A DNA stretch of 32,875 bases from an uncultured Ruminiclostridium sp. (lineage in GTDB: Bacteria; Bacillota; Clostridia; Oscillospirales; Ruminococcaceae). The position numbers were made by a program, and so were the translations under genes. The stretch spans positions 1-32,875 of the forward strand of contig CALXIO010000025.1 of assembly GCA_944388385.1 (NCBI GenBank). Direction: 5' to 3'. Positions 5,893-14,062 of the stretch are shown here, piece by piece. Positions within the stretch are counted from its first letter, which is position 1. Each line of letters starts with the position of its first letter. The notes beneath the pieces were generated by a model. It searched no databases, was not told the origin of the DNA, and was given only the letters and a program-made list of their open reading frames with translations.

Positions 5893-8613
5893 TTATTCAT
5901 CATCTGAGGATAATTTATAGGGGGAGGTTCTTCCCTCGTCCTTTGTCTGCCATAATTCCACTATGGTATCAACAAGCTCCATAGCCATTCTTACCTGCTG
6001 TCCGGGAATAAATTCCTCAAAGTCGCTGAAGGTATGTCCGCAATGCTCACAGATTCCCTTTTCATAGCCTCCGGATATACCTATTCTCCATACATCTGCC
6101 CTGTCCTTTTTGTATTTGAAAATATAGTAGGTGTAGCCTATGTAATCAATCGCTCCCACAAAAACCATATCAAAGGGCTTTTCTCCAAGTTCGGCGGGGT
6201 GGGAAAGCCATTTTTCCATATCCCTTGTTGCCGCTTCGGTCTGTGCTTTATCCCCGGGCTCATATAACACAGGTAAATCAATATTGTCGCTTTCATTTTC
6301 ATCAGGGAATATGCTTTTTCTATGGGGGTCTATTACATGATCCACATTTCCCATAAGGGCTATAAGCTCATCTGAGCCGTGCTTTATCTTATACTCCATT
6401 TCATTTCTGTAAAGGGGAATAAGCTGATAGAAATTAACATCATCACCGTTTGGAAGCAGGCAAACCTCACTTCCCTCCGGAACCTTCTGGGGGCTTACAA
6501 ATAATGCTCCGCACAGCTTTGTATTGCTTGCGTATCTGTTTTGATTATCCATGGAATGTCCTAAGCCAAGCCAGGTCTTATTTGCTATGGGAAATCTTGC
6601 AAGATCCTTTAAAAGTCGCATGGGCCAGTACCATGTTTCGCTCTTTAAAGCATCCCTGCCAAATTTCCAGTAAGGGGGCAAGGTAAGTAATAATTCCGCC
6701 CTTTCAAGGTCATACTCATCAAGCTGCGGCGGAGTGTCCATTTTATGTGCGCCCATACCGATAGTAACAAGGGTGTAGAAATTTCTTTCCTTTGAGGGGG
6801 GAACTATAACAATATCCACATGAATATCCGGGGAAACCTGCTCATGAAAGACATTATCAAAATCCCCGAAGTATTCCTTTATATGCTCCTCAATTGCATC
6901 AATTTCCTCGGCGGCATAAAGCTCAGGGTCATATTCTTCATTCTGATACCCGGAAAGCTCCTCGTTTTCCCTCTTTGCATCCATACATTCCTGTATAAGG
7001 TTTAAAGCCTCCTTATTATCCGGTTCTAACTCCTGCCAGCGTTTTGCATAGGGTATGGCCTTCATCTCATTACCGTAAAGATACCGAAATCCATAAGCCA
7101 TTCGCATATTCCATTCAGGGCGGTTTTCTCCCATTTCAATATCGCAAAGCAATATTCTTATTGCATGGGTAAGTGCCTCCTCTGCCATATTTGCCGGAGT
7201 ACCTGCAGAGCCCTCTCCCACTATGGCATAGTTTTCAAGACTGCGTGCAATAAGGTAATTTATGCGGTAATCCCTTTGCTCTGCCGGTATGCTGAAAAGA
7301 GAATAAATACAGCTTAAATGCTTGTCATTCTCAGTCCATTGTTCTATTTTATCAAAAAAGGCTTCCTTGTTATCCTCATCATAGGCTATGGTTGAGGGGT
7401 CTTTTTTATCCATGCCGGTAACTATTGCTATGCGGCTGTTTTTCTTATGATCCCACATTACTATGTGGCCGTTTTGTGCAAGGGTGTTATAAACCTCCTC
7501 GCCTATGATTAAATCATCCTCATAGCCGATACTTCCGAAGGTTATATAAAGGCTGTCATTGTTAAGTATTACATTGTTTGCATCATTGGTAGTGAAAAAG
7601 CAGTAGCCCTCAATGTTCTCCCCTGAATCTCTGCGAAATTCAGCCTCGGATATACATTCCTCCCTGCCATCAATTCCCGGAACGGAAATAAGAGGAAAGG
7701 CAATAATGCCCTTTTTGTAAAGGTCATCAAAGGCGGTTTTAATTCTATCCACATTTACTCTGCCGTTTAAGAAAAAGTCCATGCGGAAAAATACGGAGTT
7801 TGTTATATCATCAATGTAATTATTATACTCCTCGTTATAAAAATCCGGCAGGTTTTCCTTAAGCATAGTAAGGTAATAATAAGCCCTTTCGTTCTCCCAA
7901 AGTCCCTTATGTACCTCATACATGGAAAGATACCATTCGCTGTCGGATTTTCCCTCATCCTCTATACTCAAAAGCAGCTGCTTTGCCTTTTTTAAAGAGG
8001 AGGTGTATTCTGTTTCGGAAGTTATAATTCCTCTGCTTCCGTTTTTCGCATAGCGTATAAGACTATCTGCAAGGGATAAAATTATCTCATAGCAAGGGTA
8101 CTTCTCCATTGTGTTTTCAAGAATTATAACACAGCGGAGATTTTCTTCTTGTTCTTTTATTTCTGCTATCTTTTCAAAAAATGGAGCAGAATTATCCGGG
8201 TCATAGGGGGGAATTTCGGTGGTGTCCTCATAAAATCCCGAATCAATTACATAATTGCAGTTATCTACAAAATCCTTTGCCCCTTCATTTTCCGGGCATA
8301 ATTCAAACGCCCTTTCAAAATAAGGAAGGGCTCTTTTTACATCACGAAGGAAAAACAGGGCATACCCTACTCTTGTGTACCATAAAGTGTCCTCTTTATA
8401 ATAGTTTTCCAAAGGCATAAGTAATGCTAAGGCTTTCCTGTAGTATTCTCTTTCCTCAGTAAAGCTGTTTGCAATACGGTTATTGTAGGCTCTTGCAAGC
8501 TCCATATCAAGCGCCGGTGTACGGTCAGCTTCCGGGATAGCCTCAATAGCCGAAATTATCTTTTCAAATTCGTCGTTGTCGTGCCATATCTGACATTGTT
8601 CCAGTAATTCCAC
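5893..8613 (-). CDS. Large TPR / DUF6891-like / SUFU-domain protein
   Basis: A 906-residue cytoplasmic protein with no signal peptide. It has TPR-like helical pairs (about 1-255 and again about 410-545), a DUF6891-like domain between them (about 285-400, with GYCFFTTND, LYITFG, IIGEEV and the HIVMWD strand), and a suppressor-of-fused (SUFU) domain at about 595-765 (HVDIVIVPPSKER, VTIGMGAHKM, WYWPMRLLKDLARFP, TWLGLGH). A C-terminal segment carries a CxxC pair (CEHC near 855-858). Bacterial SUFU domains are known mainly from comparative genomics as immunity proteins against polymorphic toxins; here the domain is embedded in a far larger protein. The start is GTG with GGAGG about 12 bases upstream. 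It follows the 164-residue orphan gene by 8 bp and is last in the operon. Its function is unknown. Confidence 0.8.
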   Translation of the reverse strand: MELLEQCQIWHDNDEFEKIISAIEAIPEADRTPALDMELARAYNNRIANSFTEEREYYRKALALLMPLENYYKEDTLWYTRVGYALFFLRDVKRALPYFERAFELCPENEGAKDFVDNCNYVIDSGFYEDTTEIPPYDPDNSAPFFEKIAEIKEQEENLRCVIILENTMEKYPCYEIILSLADSLIRYAKNGSRGIITSETEYTSSLKKAKQLLLSIEDEGKSDSEWYLSMYEVHKGLWENERAYYYLTMLKENLPDFYNEEYNNYIDDITNSVFFRMDFFLNGRVNVDRIKTAFDDLYKKGIIAFPLISVPGIDGREECISEAEFRRDSGENIEGYCFFTTNDANNVILNNDSLYITFGSIGYEDDLIIGEEVYNTLAQNGHIVMWDHKKNSRIAIVTGMDKKDPSTIAYDEDNKEAFFDKIEQWTENDKHLSCIYSLFSIPAEQRDYRINYLIARSLENYAIVGEGSAGTPANMAEEALTHAIRILLCDIEMGENRPEWNMRMAYGFRYLYGNEMKAIPYAKRWQELEPDNKEALNLIQECMDAKRENEELSGYQNEEYDPELYAAEEIDAIEEHIKEYFGDFDNVFHEQVSPDIHVDIVIVPPSKERNFYTLVTIGMGAHKMDTPPQLDEYDLERAELLLTLPPYWKFGRDALKSETWYWPMRLLKDLARFPIANKTWLGLGHSMDNQNRYASNTKLCGALFVSPQKVPEGSEVCLLPNGDDVNFYQLIPLYRNEMEYKIKHGSDELIALMGNVDHVIDPHRKSIFPDENESDNIDLPVLYEPGDKAQTEAATRDMEKWLSHPAELGEKPFDMVFVGAIDYIGYTYYIFKYKKDRADVWRIGISGGYEKGICEHCGHTFSDFEEFIPGQQVRMAMELVDTIVELWQTKDEGRTSPYKLSSDDE

Positions 8614-8621
8614 AGTTTATA

Positions 8622-9116
8622 TTATTCCTCCTGTGCTTTTTCAAATAAATATTCCTCTACATCATCAGGATTGCTTATATCCACGCACATTTCAATATCC
8701 CAGTCCGCAAGTATAAATCCTGCAAGTTCGCTAAGGGCAGAAAGCACCTTTTTCCAGTATGGTATACAATGGTCATGCACCACCATATCAAGCCATATAG
8801 CGGTAACTATACCCTTATCGTCCACCGACCAGAACACATTGTGCCCCTCTCCCTCGCCCCTTGCAAGGGTGTCCTTGTCATCTATACGCAATTCCTCGTT
8901 TCCGGTTTCCACACCGTCATAGGAGGGGAGAAAATAAAGCGCCTTCACTATATCCTTGGATTTTATATTAAGCCGGGATATTTTGTTGTTGCCGCTGTCG
9001 TCCTCCTCCTTATATACATCTGTAAGGGACATTTCCTTAAGGCAGAAATTAAGGGCTTCTGCCGGCAGGAGCTGTACCATACAAAATTCATCCATATCAT
9101 AAAATGCTTTAGCCAT
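8622..9116 (-). CDS. Uncharacterised acidic protein, 164 aa
   Basis: I do not recognise a family. It is a 164-residue, acidic, soluble protein with no signal peptide or membrane segment. The N-terminal half ends in a variable charged patch (KEEDDSGNNK). The C-terminal half alternates strands and helices, with a Trp/Asp-rich end (ILADWDIEMCVDISNPDD, about 136-153). An AAAGGG ribosome site precedes the ATG. It lies 12 bp after the kinase stop and 8 bp before the SUFU protein, so the three genes are almost certainly co-transcribed. Genome proximity suggests it works with the SUFU/TPR protein, perhaps as a small partner or second immunity-like protein, but that is inference. Confidence 0.65.
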   Translation of the reverse strand: MAKAFYDMDEFCMVQLLPAEALNFCLKEMSLTDVYKEEDDSGNNKISRLNIKSKDIVKALYFLPSYDGVETGNEELRIDDKDTLARGEGEGHNVFWSVDDKGIVTAIWLDMVVHDHCIPYWKKVLSALSELAGFILADWDIEMCVDISNPDDVEEYLFEKAQEE

Positions 9117-9128
9117 AATTACCCTTTC

Positions 9129-10028
9129 TTAAAGCTGTTTTAACAGCGTAAAAATATCCTCTTTTTTTGCAAGTCCCTCTGAAAATGCAGTAGCGCCTCC
9201 TGTGGCTGTTCCCAGCTTAAGGGCATACTCATAGTCTCCCTTTTCACTGCCTGCAATAAAGCCTGCCACCATTGAATCTCCTGCGCCTACGGAGTTTTTA
9301 ACTACACCCTTACACACTCCGCACTTATGAACCTTGCCATATTCATCTATCAGTATAGCCCCATCTCCTGCCATGGAGATAAGAACATTCTGCGCCCCCA
9401 TTTCATGTAGCTTTTTACCGTAGAATATTATATCCTGCCGGTCTTTAAGCTCAACGCCGAACATTTCCGAAAGCTCATGATTATTGGGCTTTATTAAAAA
9501 GGGCTTGTATTTAAGTACATTAAGCAGTAATTTTCCGGTGGCATCCACAACTGCCCTTACTCCCCTACCCTTAATAAAGGCAAGAATATTCTCGTATATG
9601 TCATTTGGAAGTGAGCCGGGAATACTTCCTGCAAGTACAAGAGTATCACCTTTATTTAATTCCTCCAGCTTTTTATAAAGCTGCTCTATGGCATACCCTG
9701 GAATTTCGGGACCCTTGCCGTTAAGCTCTGTTTCCTGTGTTGCCTTAATCTTAACATTTATCCTTGAAAAGCCCTTTTCAAGCTGTACAAAGTCGGTTTC
9801 TATTCCCATACTCCGTACTCCCTCTTCTATTGCCTTTCCTGTAAAGCCTGCCACAAAGCCAAGGGCCTTTGATTTTATATCCAGCTCCTTTAAAACTATG
9901 GATACATTGATTCCCTTTCCGCCGTAATAAATCTCCTCGGATTTTGAACGGTTTACATTTCCCACCTGCATATCCCCGGTATGAACCACATAGTCAATGG
10001 CGGGGTTGAATGTTACGGTATAAACCAT
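9129..10028 (-). CDS. fruK: 1-phosphofructokinase-family sugar kinase (PfkB fold)
   Basis: A PfkB/ribokinase-fold kinase of the 1-phosphofructokinase subgroup (fructose-1-phosphate to fructose-1,6-bisphosphate; tagatose-6-phosphate kinase is the near alternative). From the ATG at 10028 it is 299 residues. Landmarks are FNPAIDYVV at 7-15, GGKGIN at 36-41, AGSIPGSLP at 133-141, and the ATP/anion-hole motif VGAGDSMVAGF at 247-257 with catalytic base D251. The frame is open for 27 more codons, but that stretch contains the promoter (10077-10105) and AGGGAG lies nine bases before the ATG at 10028, so the shorter form is preferred. No PTS gene is adjacent; it instead heads an operon with two unrelated proteins, which is unusual for fruK. 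Confidence 0.82.
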   Translation of the reverse strand: MVYTVTFNPAIDYVVHTGDMQVGNVNRSKSEEIYYGGKGINVSIVLKELDIKSKALGFVAGFTGKAIEEGVRSMGIETDFVQLEKGFSRINVKIKATQETELNGKGPEIPGYAIEQLYKKLEELNKGDTLVLAGSIPGSLPNDIYENILAFIKGRGVRAVVDATGKLLLNVLKYKPFLIKPNNHELSEMFGVELKDRQDIIFYGKKLHEMGAQNVLISMAGDGAILIDEYGKVHKCGVCKGVVKNSVGAGDSMVAGFIAGSEKGDYEYALKLGTATGGATAFSEGLAKKEDIFTLLKQL

Positions 10029-10076
10029 TTGCAATATCTCCCTGCTGTGAAATTTTAAACTTATTTGTATGACAAT

Positions 10077-10105
10077 ATAATAACACCCGGAAAGATAAAA
10101 GTCAA
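10077..10105 (-). promoter_or_regulatory. Promoter of the fruK-like/SUFU operon
   Basis: On the minus strand, TTGACT (10100-10105) and TATTAT (10077-10082) are 17 bp apart. The transcript would begin about 40 bp before the kinase ATG. Confidence 0.75.
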
Positions 10106-10134
10106 TCATTTTCTTTTAAAATCCTTTGGGAATT

Positions 10135-10160
10135 AAAAAAGCCGTACCCTATGGCACGGC
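10135..10160 (-). terminator. Intrinsic terminator of the O-acetyltransferase gene
   Basis: The stem GCCGTACC/GGCACGGC (10141-10148 and 10153-10160, one mismatch, 4-base loop) is followed on the minus strand by six T (10135-10140). It lies 16 bp after the stop. Confidence 0.8.
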
Positions 10161-10176
10161 CTTTATATAGCATTAT

Positions 10177-10791
10177 TTAAAATAACTCGGTCTTATATTT
10201 TATGGAATCCTTTTCGGTAATCTCACGGATAACTCTGCAAGGGTTTCCTGCCGCAAGGGAATTTGGGGGAATATCACGGGTAACCACGCTTCCTGCCCCG
10301 ATAACACAGCCCTCCCCTATGGTAACACCGCCTGCTATAACAACGTTACTTGCTATCCAGCAGTTTGATTTTATGGTAATGGGCTTTGCATATTCATCAT
10401 CGTAGGCTTCCCCGTTTTCCTTATACTTCATATTTCTTTCCTGCCATCTGAAGGGGTGAACAGGGGTGGCTATTGTACAGTTAGGACCGAAAAATACATT
10501 ATCCCCTATTGTTACGGGACAGGTATCAAGCACGGTAAAATTGAAGTTTGTATAGCAGTTTTTACCGAAGGTGGTAAATACACCATAGTCAAAGTATATG
10601 GGACCCTGTAAAAACAGTCCTTCGCCGTGGTTTGGTATCAGCTTATCCACAATGGTCTGTCTTATAATATCATCCTCATAAAGGCTGTTATACTGCTGAC
10701 ATAATTTGTGGGCTCTTACCCTGAGACCTGCTAATTCCTCGTTGCTGGGGTCGTAGATTTTTCCTGCCAGCATTTTTTCCTTTTCTGTCAT
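10177..10791 (-). CDS. Sugar O-acetyltransferase (maltose/galactoside acetyltransferase family)
   Basis: A left-handed parallel beta-helix acetyltransferase of the Maa/LacA/NodL group, which moves acetyl from acetyl-CoA to a sugar hydroxyl. From the ATG at 10791 it has 204 residues. The N-terminal maltose acetyltransferase domain (EKEKMLAGKIYDPSNEEL) is followed by hexapeptide repeats, with catalytic His H112 in ATPVHPF and a C-terminal IGAGSVVTRDIPPNSLAAGNP block. AAGGAG lies seven bases before this ATG; the longer open frame starting at 10842 has no ribosome site and covers the -10 region, so I reject it. It has its own promoter (10833-10861), is divergent from the TPR gene and has its own terminator. 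Substrate sugar unknown. Confidence 0.88.
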   Translation of the reverse strand: MTEKEKMLAGKIYDPSNEELAGLRVRAHKLCQQYNSLYEDDIIRQTIVDKLIPNHGEGLFLQGPIYFDYGVFTTFGKNCYTNFNFTVLDTCPVTIGDNVFFGPNCTIATPVHPFRWQERNMKYKENGEAYDDEYAKPITIKSNCWIASNVVIAGGVTIGEGCVIGAGSVVTRDIPPNSLAAGNPCRVIREITEKDSIKYKTELF

Positions 10792-10832
10792 TGTTATATC
10801 TCCTTTCGGGAAATTTTGCTTAACTTGCAAAT

Positions 10833-10861
10833 ATTCTATCATAAGAAAATCAAAAATACAA
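10833..10861 (-). promoter_or_regulatory. Promoter of the O-acetyltransferase gene
   Basis: On the minus strand, TTGTAT (10856-10861) and TAGAAT (10833-10838) are 17 bp apart, about 42 bp upstream of the ATG. The match is moderate. It lies back-to-back with the plus-strand promoter at 10895-10923. Confidence 0.55.
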
Positions 10862-10894
10862 GGGGTAAGAGTAAAATTATTTTCACAATTTCTA

Positions 10895-10923
10895 TTGAAT
10901 TTTTCTATGGCTTATGATAAAAT
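10895..10923 (+). promoter_or_regulatory. Promoter of the TPR protein gene
   Basis: TTGAAT (10895-10900) and TAAAAT (10918-10923) have a 17-bp spacer, followed by an AAGGAGG site and the ATG at 10952. Confidence 0.7.
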
Positions 10924-10951
10924 TAAATCAGCAATTTATAAGGAGGCAAAA

Positions 10952-11665
10952 ATGGTTACAGACAGAATTGTAAATCTTTACAGAAAGGAATATAACGAAT
11001 ATATTGAAAATTCCTTTTCATGGTCGAAGCTGTTACATCAGAAATTTTTAAACGGTATCTGCTATTATCACCTGGATAATTTTGATAAGGCACTTAAGAT
11101 ATTTAATTCCCTTCTTAAAAAGGCAAAAACCGATACAGACATATGCGGAGTTCTTACCTTTAAGGCATTGGTGCATACTTTTTCCGGGGATATAACCTCC
11201 GCTGTTTTTGCCTATAAGCAAATGCTTTCAATAAACCCTGCCTTGCCGGATATATGGCTGAGACTTTCTGTTTTGTACAACAATACCGGTGAGCTTGAAT
11301 TGTTCCGTCAGTGTAACTTGGAATGTCTTAAATACAGAAATGACCCTATTGCATACAGCAATCTGGGTAATTATTATTTCAAAACAGGAGAATATGACAA
11401 GGCTCTTGAATATTCCTTTAAGGCCATTGAAATGGACAAAGGTCTTCATCTGGCCATGGGCACTATTGCCATGGTGTATAAAATCAAGGGCGATATGAAA
11501 AACTGTCAGAAATACGCCGAATTATACACCATAAACGGCGGTGATGCTGAGGATATAAGGGGCGCTATTGAACAGCTCAATACCGCTGATATGTCGGATT
11601 TAGATGATTATGATGATCCTGCCGAAGATAATTTCAGACCATCGGGATATAATAAGTGCATATAA
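10952..11665 (+). CDS. Tetratricopeptide-repeat protein, 237 aa
   Basis: A soluble protein made almost entirely of TPR helical pairs. Consensus positions are clear in the units starting FLNGICYYHLDNFDKALKIF, FKALVHTFSGDITSAVFAYK and YSNLGNYYFKTGEYDKALEY, followed by a degenerate MGTIAMVYKIKGDMKNCQKY unit. The last 20 residues are acidic and probably disordered (MSDLDDYDDPAEDN). TPRs bind protein partners; none can be named. The start at 10952 is chosen because AAGGAGG lies just before it, whereas the frame upstream runs through the promoter. It is a single-gene unit, divergent from the acetyltransferase and convergent with pncB, sharing the bidirectional terminator at 11664-11696. Confidence 0.8.
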   Translation: MVTDRIVNLYRKEYNEYIENSFSWSKLLHQKFLNGICYYHLDNFDKALKIFNSLLKKAKTDTDICGVLTFKALVHTFSGDITSAVFAYKQMLSINPALPDIWLRLSVLYNNTGELELFRQCNLECLKYRNDPIAYSNLGNYYFKTGEYDKALEYSFKAIEMDKGLHLAMGTIAMVYKIKGDMKNCQKYAELYTINGGDAEDIRGAIEQLNTADMSDLDDYDDPAEDNFRPSGYNKCI

Positions 11666-11696
11666 AAAAATCCTCTGCAAAAGCAGAGGATTTTTT
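11664..11696. terminator. Bidirectional terminator between the TPR gene and pncB
   Basis: A 9-bp perfect stem (11670-11678 with 11683-11691, AAAA loop) is flanked by seven A on one side and six T on the other, so it can stop both converging transcripts. Confidence 0.9.
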
Positions 11697-11698
11697 GT

Positions 11699-12895
11699 TT
11701 ATTCCTTTTCCCTGTCCAGTCTGAAGGCTACCGAGCGCTTTAAATATTCAAGATATTGCTCATCCCTGCACATGGATTTGCCCGGAACATCCGACAGCTT
11801 TGCTACCGGTCTGCCGTTTACATACTGTAGCTTTATTACTATATTAAGGGGCGGTACAAAGGTATCATTTGAAACAAATGTTCCTATACCAAAGGAAACC
11901 TTTGCCTTATCATGAAAATAATCATACAGCTCCTGTGCATGGTCAAAGTCAAGGCCGTCGCTGAAAAGTAAAAGCTTTGTTTTAGGGTCTACCCCGAACT
12001 TTTTATAGTGGGCTATTATCTTTTCGCCCCAGGCAAAGGGGTCGCCGCTGTCATGCCTTACACCGCTGTAGTTATTAACCATGGAACGGTTAAAGTCAAG
12101 CAAAAATAAATCTGTGGTAACTGTATCTGTAAGGGCTGTACCGTTATCTCCGTCATATTCGGCATACCAGTCCTTCATGGCATAGTGATTTGTATATGCC
12201 AAAGGAATTGAGTCTATGCCCTGATACATCTGTACAAACTCATGGGCGTATGTACCTACCGGGGTTATATTATACTTCATGGCAAGGTATACATTTGAAG
12301 TACCTACACAGTTTTTGGTTTCGGTGATAAAACGGCGGACAACCACATCCTCCCACTCACGGGATAATCTTCTGCGACAGCCGAATTCCGCAAAGTTAAA
12401 GGTATACTTACCCTCGTTCATGGCCTTGATTTTTTCATCCAGCCTTTCCCCGGCGGATTTTCTTAATGCCTCATAGTCATAAGCCATGCGGAAATAAACC
12501 TCGTTTATAATTTCCAGCAGGTATATTTCAAACTGCATAGCGGAAAATAAAGGTCCGTCTATTTCCACTACAAGCTCTCCCTTTTCGGTAAGGTCTATAG
12601 TTACATAGTCCCTTATGGGGTGATAAAGCCTTAAAAATTCCACATAGTCATTTTTAATAAAGCGGATAGAACGCAGATAGTCAAGCTCATCCTTCTGAAA
12701 TCTCAGGGAGCAAAGGTGATCCACCTGAGCATTTATTTCCTTTACCATTTCCGGGGTGAATACAATGCCCTCATTTCTGCATTTGAAGTAATATTTTCCG
12801 CACAGGTCGGTATGCTTATGGAATATTACCTGATCCATATTGAATTTATAAAGATCCGTATCAAGAAGTGATACTACAACAGGCTCCAGCTTCAT
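11699..12895 (-). CDS. pncB: Nicotinate phosphoribosyltransferase
   Basis: A 398-residue PncB: it condenses nicotinate with PRPP (with ATP hydrolysis) to nicotinate mononucleotide in the Preiss-Handler NAD salvage route. Family landmarks are the N-terminal SLLDTDLYKFNMDQVIF, the FGCRRRLSREWEDVVV stretch, the GVRHDSGDPFAWGEK motif with the His that is phosphorylated in this family, and the LLLFSDGLDFDHAQELYDYF strand-loop near the C-terminus. The length is normal for the E. coli-type enzyme. It lies one base after the pncA-like stop with GGAAGGAAATT before the ATG, so it is the second gene of a two-gene salvage operon ending at the bidirectional terminator 11664-11696. Confidence 0.95.
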   Translation of the reverse strand: MKLEPVVVSLLDTDLYKFNMDQVIFHKHTDLCGKYYFKCRNEGIVFTPEMVKEINAQVDHLCSLRFQKDELDYLRSIRFIKNDYVEFLRLYHPIRDYVTIDLTEKGELVVEIDGPLFSAMQFEIYLLEIINEVYFRMAYDYEALRKSAGERLDEKIKAMNEGKYTFNFAEFGCRRRLSREWEDVVVRRFITETKNCVGTSNVYLAMKYNITPVGTYAHEFVQMYQGIDSIPLAYTNHYAMKDWYAEYDGDNGTALTDTVTTDLFLLDFNRSMVNNYSGVRHDSGDPFAWGEKIIAHYKKFGVDPKTKLLLFSDGLDFDHAQELYDYFHDKAKVSFGIGTFVSNDTFVPPLNIVIKLQYVNGRPVAKLSDVPGKSMCRDEQYLEYLKRSVAFRLDREKE

Positions 12896-12896
12896 T

Positions 12897-13430
12897 TTAA
12901 TTTCCTTCCTTTATCTCTATCTGACAGCTTCTCATGGTTTCTATTGCCGAATTATGCTTATCAAGTGTTACTCCTGCACAGCAAAGAGGATCCACCGATA
13001 TATTTACCTCCGGGAAATTTGCCTTTAATATAAGGGCATTTGATACAACGCAAATATCCGTGCAAAGTCCCACAAGCTCAATGGAAAATTCCTCATCTCC
13101 TACCCTTTCCCTTATCAGCTCAGGAAGTAATACTGAACCAAAGGTGGGCTTTTTTACCGGGGTGTATTCTTTATCCGACAGGGCAAGAGCAATTTCCTCG
13201 TTTAATTCCCAGCCGGGTGTACCCTCTATACAATGGGGAACAGGGAGATTTTTACCCTCCGATGTGTCCATGTAATTTTCAAAGTGGGTATCATAGGTGA
13301 CAAAAATATCCCCCTTAAATTCCCTTATTTTATTTACAACCAAAGGAACTATTTGCTGTGCCTCCTTAGTACCTAAAGCACCATCCACAAAATCCCTTTG
13401 CATATCTATAACTATAAGCAGTTTTCTCAT
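12897..13430 (-). CDS. pncA: Nicotinamidase-like cysteine hydrolase
   Basis: A 177-residue isochorismatase-fold amidohydrolase. The catalytic Asp-Lys-Cys triad is readable as D9 (IDMQRDF), K93 or K94 (PVKKPTFGSV) and C127 (GLCTDICV). The metal-binding set is D47, H49 and H66 (DTHFENYMD, LPVPHC). Nicotinamidase converts nicotinamide to nicotinate, the substrate of the adjacent PncB; the one-base gap and shared promoter make this assignment much stronger than sequence alone would. AAGGAG lies seven bases before the ATG. The promoter TTGATA-17-TATAAT is at 13464-13492, divergent from the plus-strand island that begins at about 13545. Confidence 0.88.
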   Translation of the reverse strand: MRKLLIVIDMQRDFVDGALGTKEAQQIVPLVVNKIREFKGDIFVTYDTHFENYMDTSEGKNLPVPHCIEGTPGWELNEEIALALSDKEYTPVKKPTFGSVLLPELIRERVGDEEFSIELVGLCTDICVVSNALILKANFPEVNISVDPLCCAGVTLDKHNSAIETMRSCQIEIKEGN

Positions 13431-13463
13431 GTTGTTCTCCTTGTAAAAATTGTGTATAGCTTA

Positions 13464-13492
13464 ATTATATCATTAAATTGTCCAAATATCAA
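13464..13492 (-). promoter_or_regulatory. Promoter of the pncA-pncB operon
   Basis: On the minus strand, TTGATA (13487-13492) and a perfect TATAAT (13464-13469) have a 17-bp spacer, about 34 bp upstream of the start. Confidence 0.8.
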
Positions 13493-13544
13493 TACAGAAA
13501 TATCAAAAGCCCATTTAAATATTGAATTTTTTTCAAAAAAGCTA

Positions 13545-13573
13545 TTGACAACAGCCAATAATTATGGTATATT
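13545..13573 (+). promoter_or_regulatory. Promoter of the XRE regulator
   Basis: TTGACA (13545-13550) and TATATT (13568-13573) have a 17-bp spacer. The predicted transcript has a leader of about 115 nt before the start at 13699, with no ORF and only a weak TCCG/CGGA hairpin near 13580. It marks the left edge of the plus-strand island. Confidence 0.75.
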
Positions 13574-13698
13574 AAAAGTCCGTTATGCGGATCTTACTCC
13601 TTAATAAAAGCATTATTACGAATATTGGTGTGTTTAAGAGTTGTATTATTTATAAGAGTGAATATAGGTTGTTTTCCGGATAGTAAGGAGGTATGACT

Positions 13699-14061
13699 AT
13701 GAGAAAAACAGATTTAAATCGTTTAAACCCAGGTCTGATGAAGATTGATCCGATTGCCACCGGCAAAAAGCTGAAAGAGTACAGAAGGGCTCACCGACTG
13801 ACTCAGGAACAGCTTTCCGGTTACTTTGAATTGTACGGAGATTCCGCTTCCCGTGTTGTAATAGGTATGTGGGAAACCGGTAAAAAGACTCCCTCAATTT
13901 CACACATAGTTTTTCTGGCAGAGCTTTATCAATGCCGGATAGATGAGCTGATCATCAGTTGCCGTCGCTCAAATGAGCGCAGTGACGAGGATCAGCTCCT
14001 CGTTTTTTATAGGGTAAGGGCGGAATTTTTTCCGTCCTTTTTTGATTTTTTTAAAATGTAA
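13699..14061 (+). CDS. XRE-family helix-turn-helix regulator
   Basis: A 120-residue DNA-binding protein. The HTH_3 domain spans about residues 18-80: IATGKKLKEYRRAHRLTQEQLSGYF (helices 1-2), the recognition region SASRVVIGMWETGKKTPSISHIVFLAELY, then RIDELI. Such regulators usually control mobile-element genes. AAGGAGG ends two bases before an ATG at 13693 and eight before the second ATG at 13699; spacing favours the second. Odd feature: two strong intrinsic terminators (13985-14008 and 14016-14050) lie inside the last 25 codons, so the end of this frame may often be untranscribed, or the functional protein may end near residue 95. It lies immediately upstream of the clpP-like gene and is its likely regulator. 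Confidence 0.78.
   Translation: MRKTDLNRLNPGLMKIDPIATGKKLKEYRRAHRLTQEQLSGYFELYGDSASRVVIGMWETGKKTPSISHIVFLAELYQCRIDELIISCRRSNERSDEDQLLVFYRVRAEFFPSFFDFFKM
13985..14008 (+). terminator. Intrinsic terminator inside the 3' end of the XRE ORF
   Basis: A 7-bp perfect stem (ACGAGGA 13985-13991, loop TCAGC, TCCTCGT 13997-14003) is followed by a T run (14003-14008). It lies in frame within the XRE reading frame. Confidence 0.7.
14016..14050 (+). terminator. Second intrinsic terminator at the XRE 3' end
   Basis: The stem AAGGGCGGA (14016-14024) pairs with TCCGTCCTT (14031-14039, one G-T pair) and is followed by a T-rich tract. With the upstream hairpin it makes a tandem terminator before the stop codon at 14061. 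Confidence 0.7.
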
Positions 14062-14062
14062 A

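Noticed and set aside
11699..13430. pncA-pncB as an unusual pair
   Set aside because: Adjacent nicotinamidase and nicotinate phosphoribosyltransferase genes are an ordinary NAD-salvage operon.
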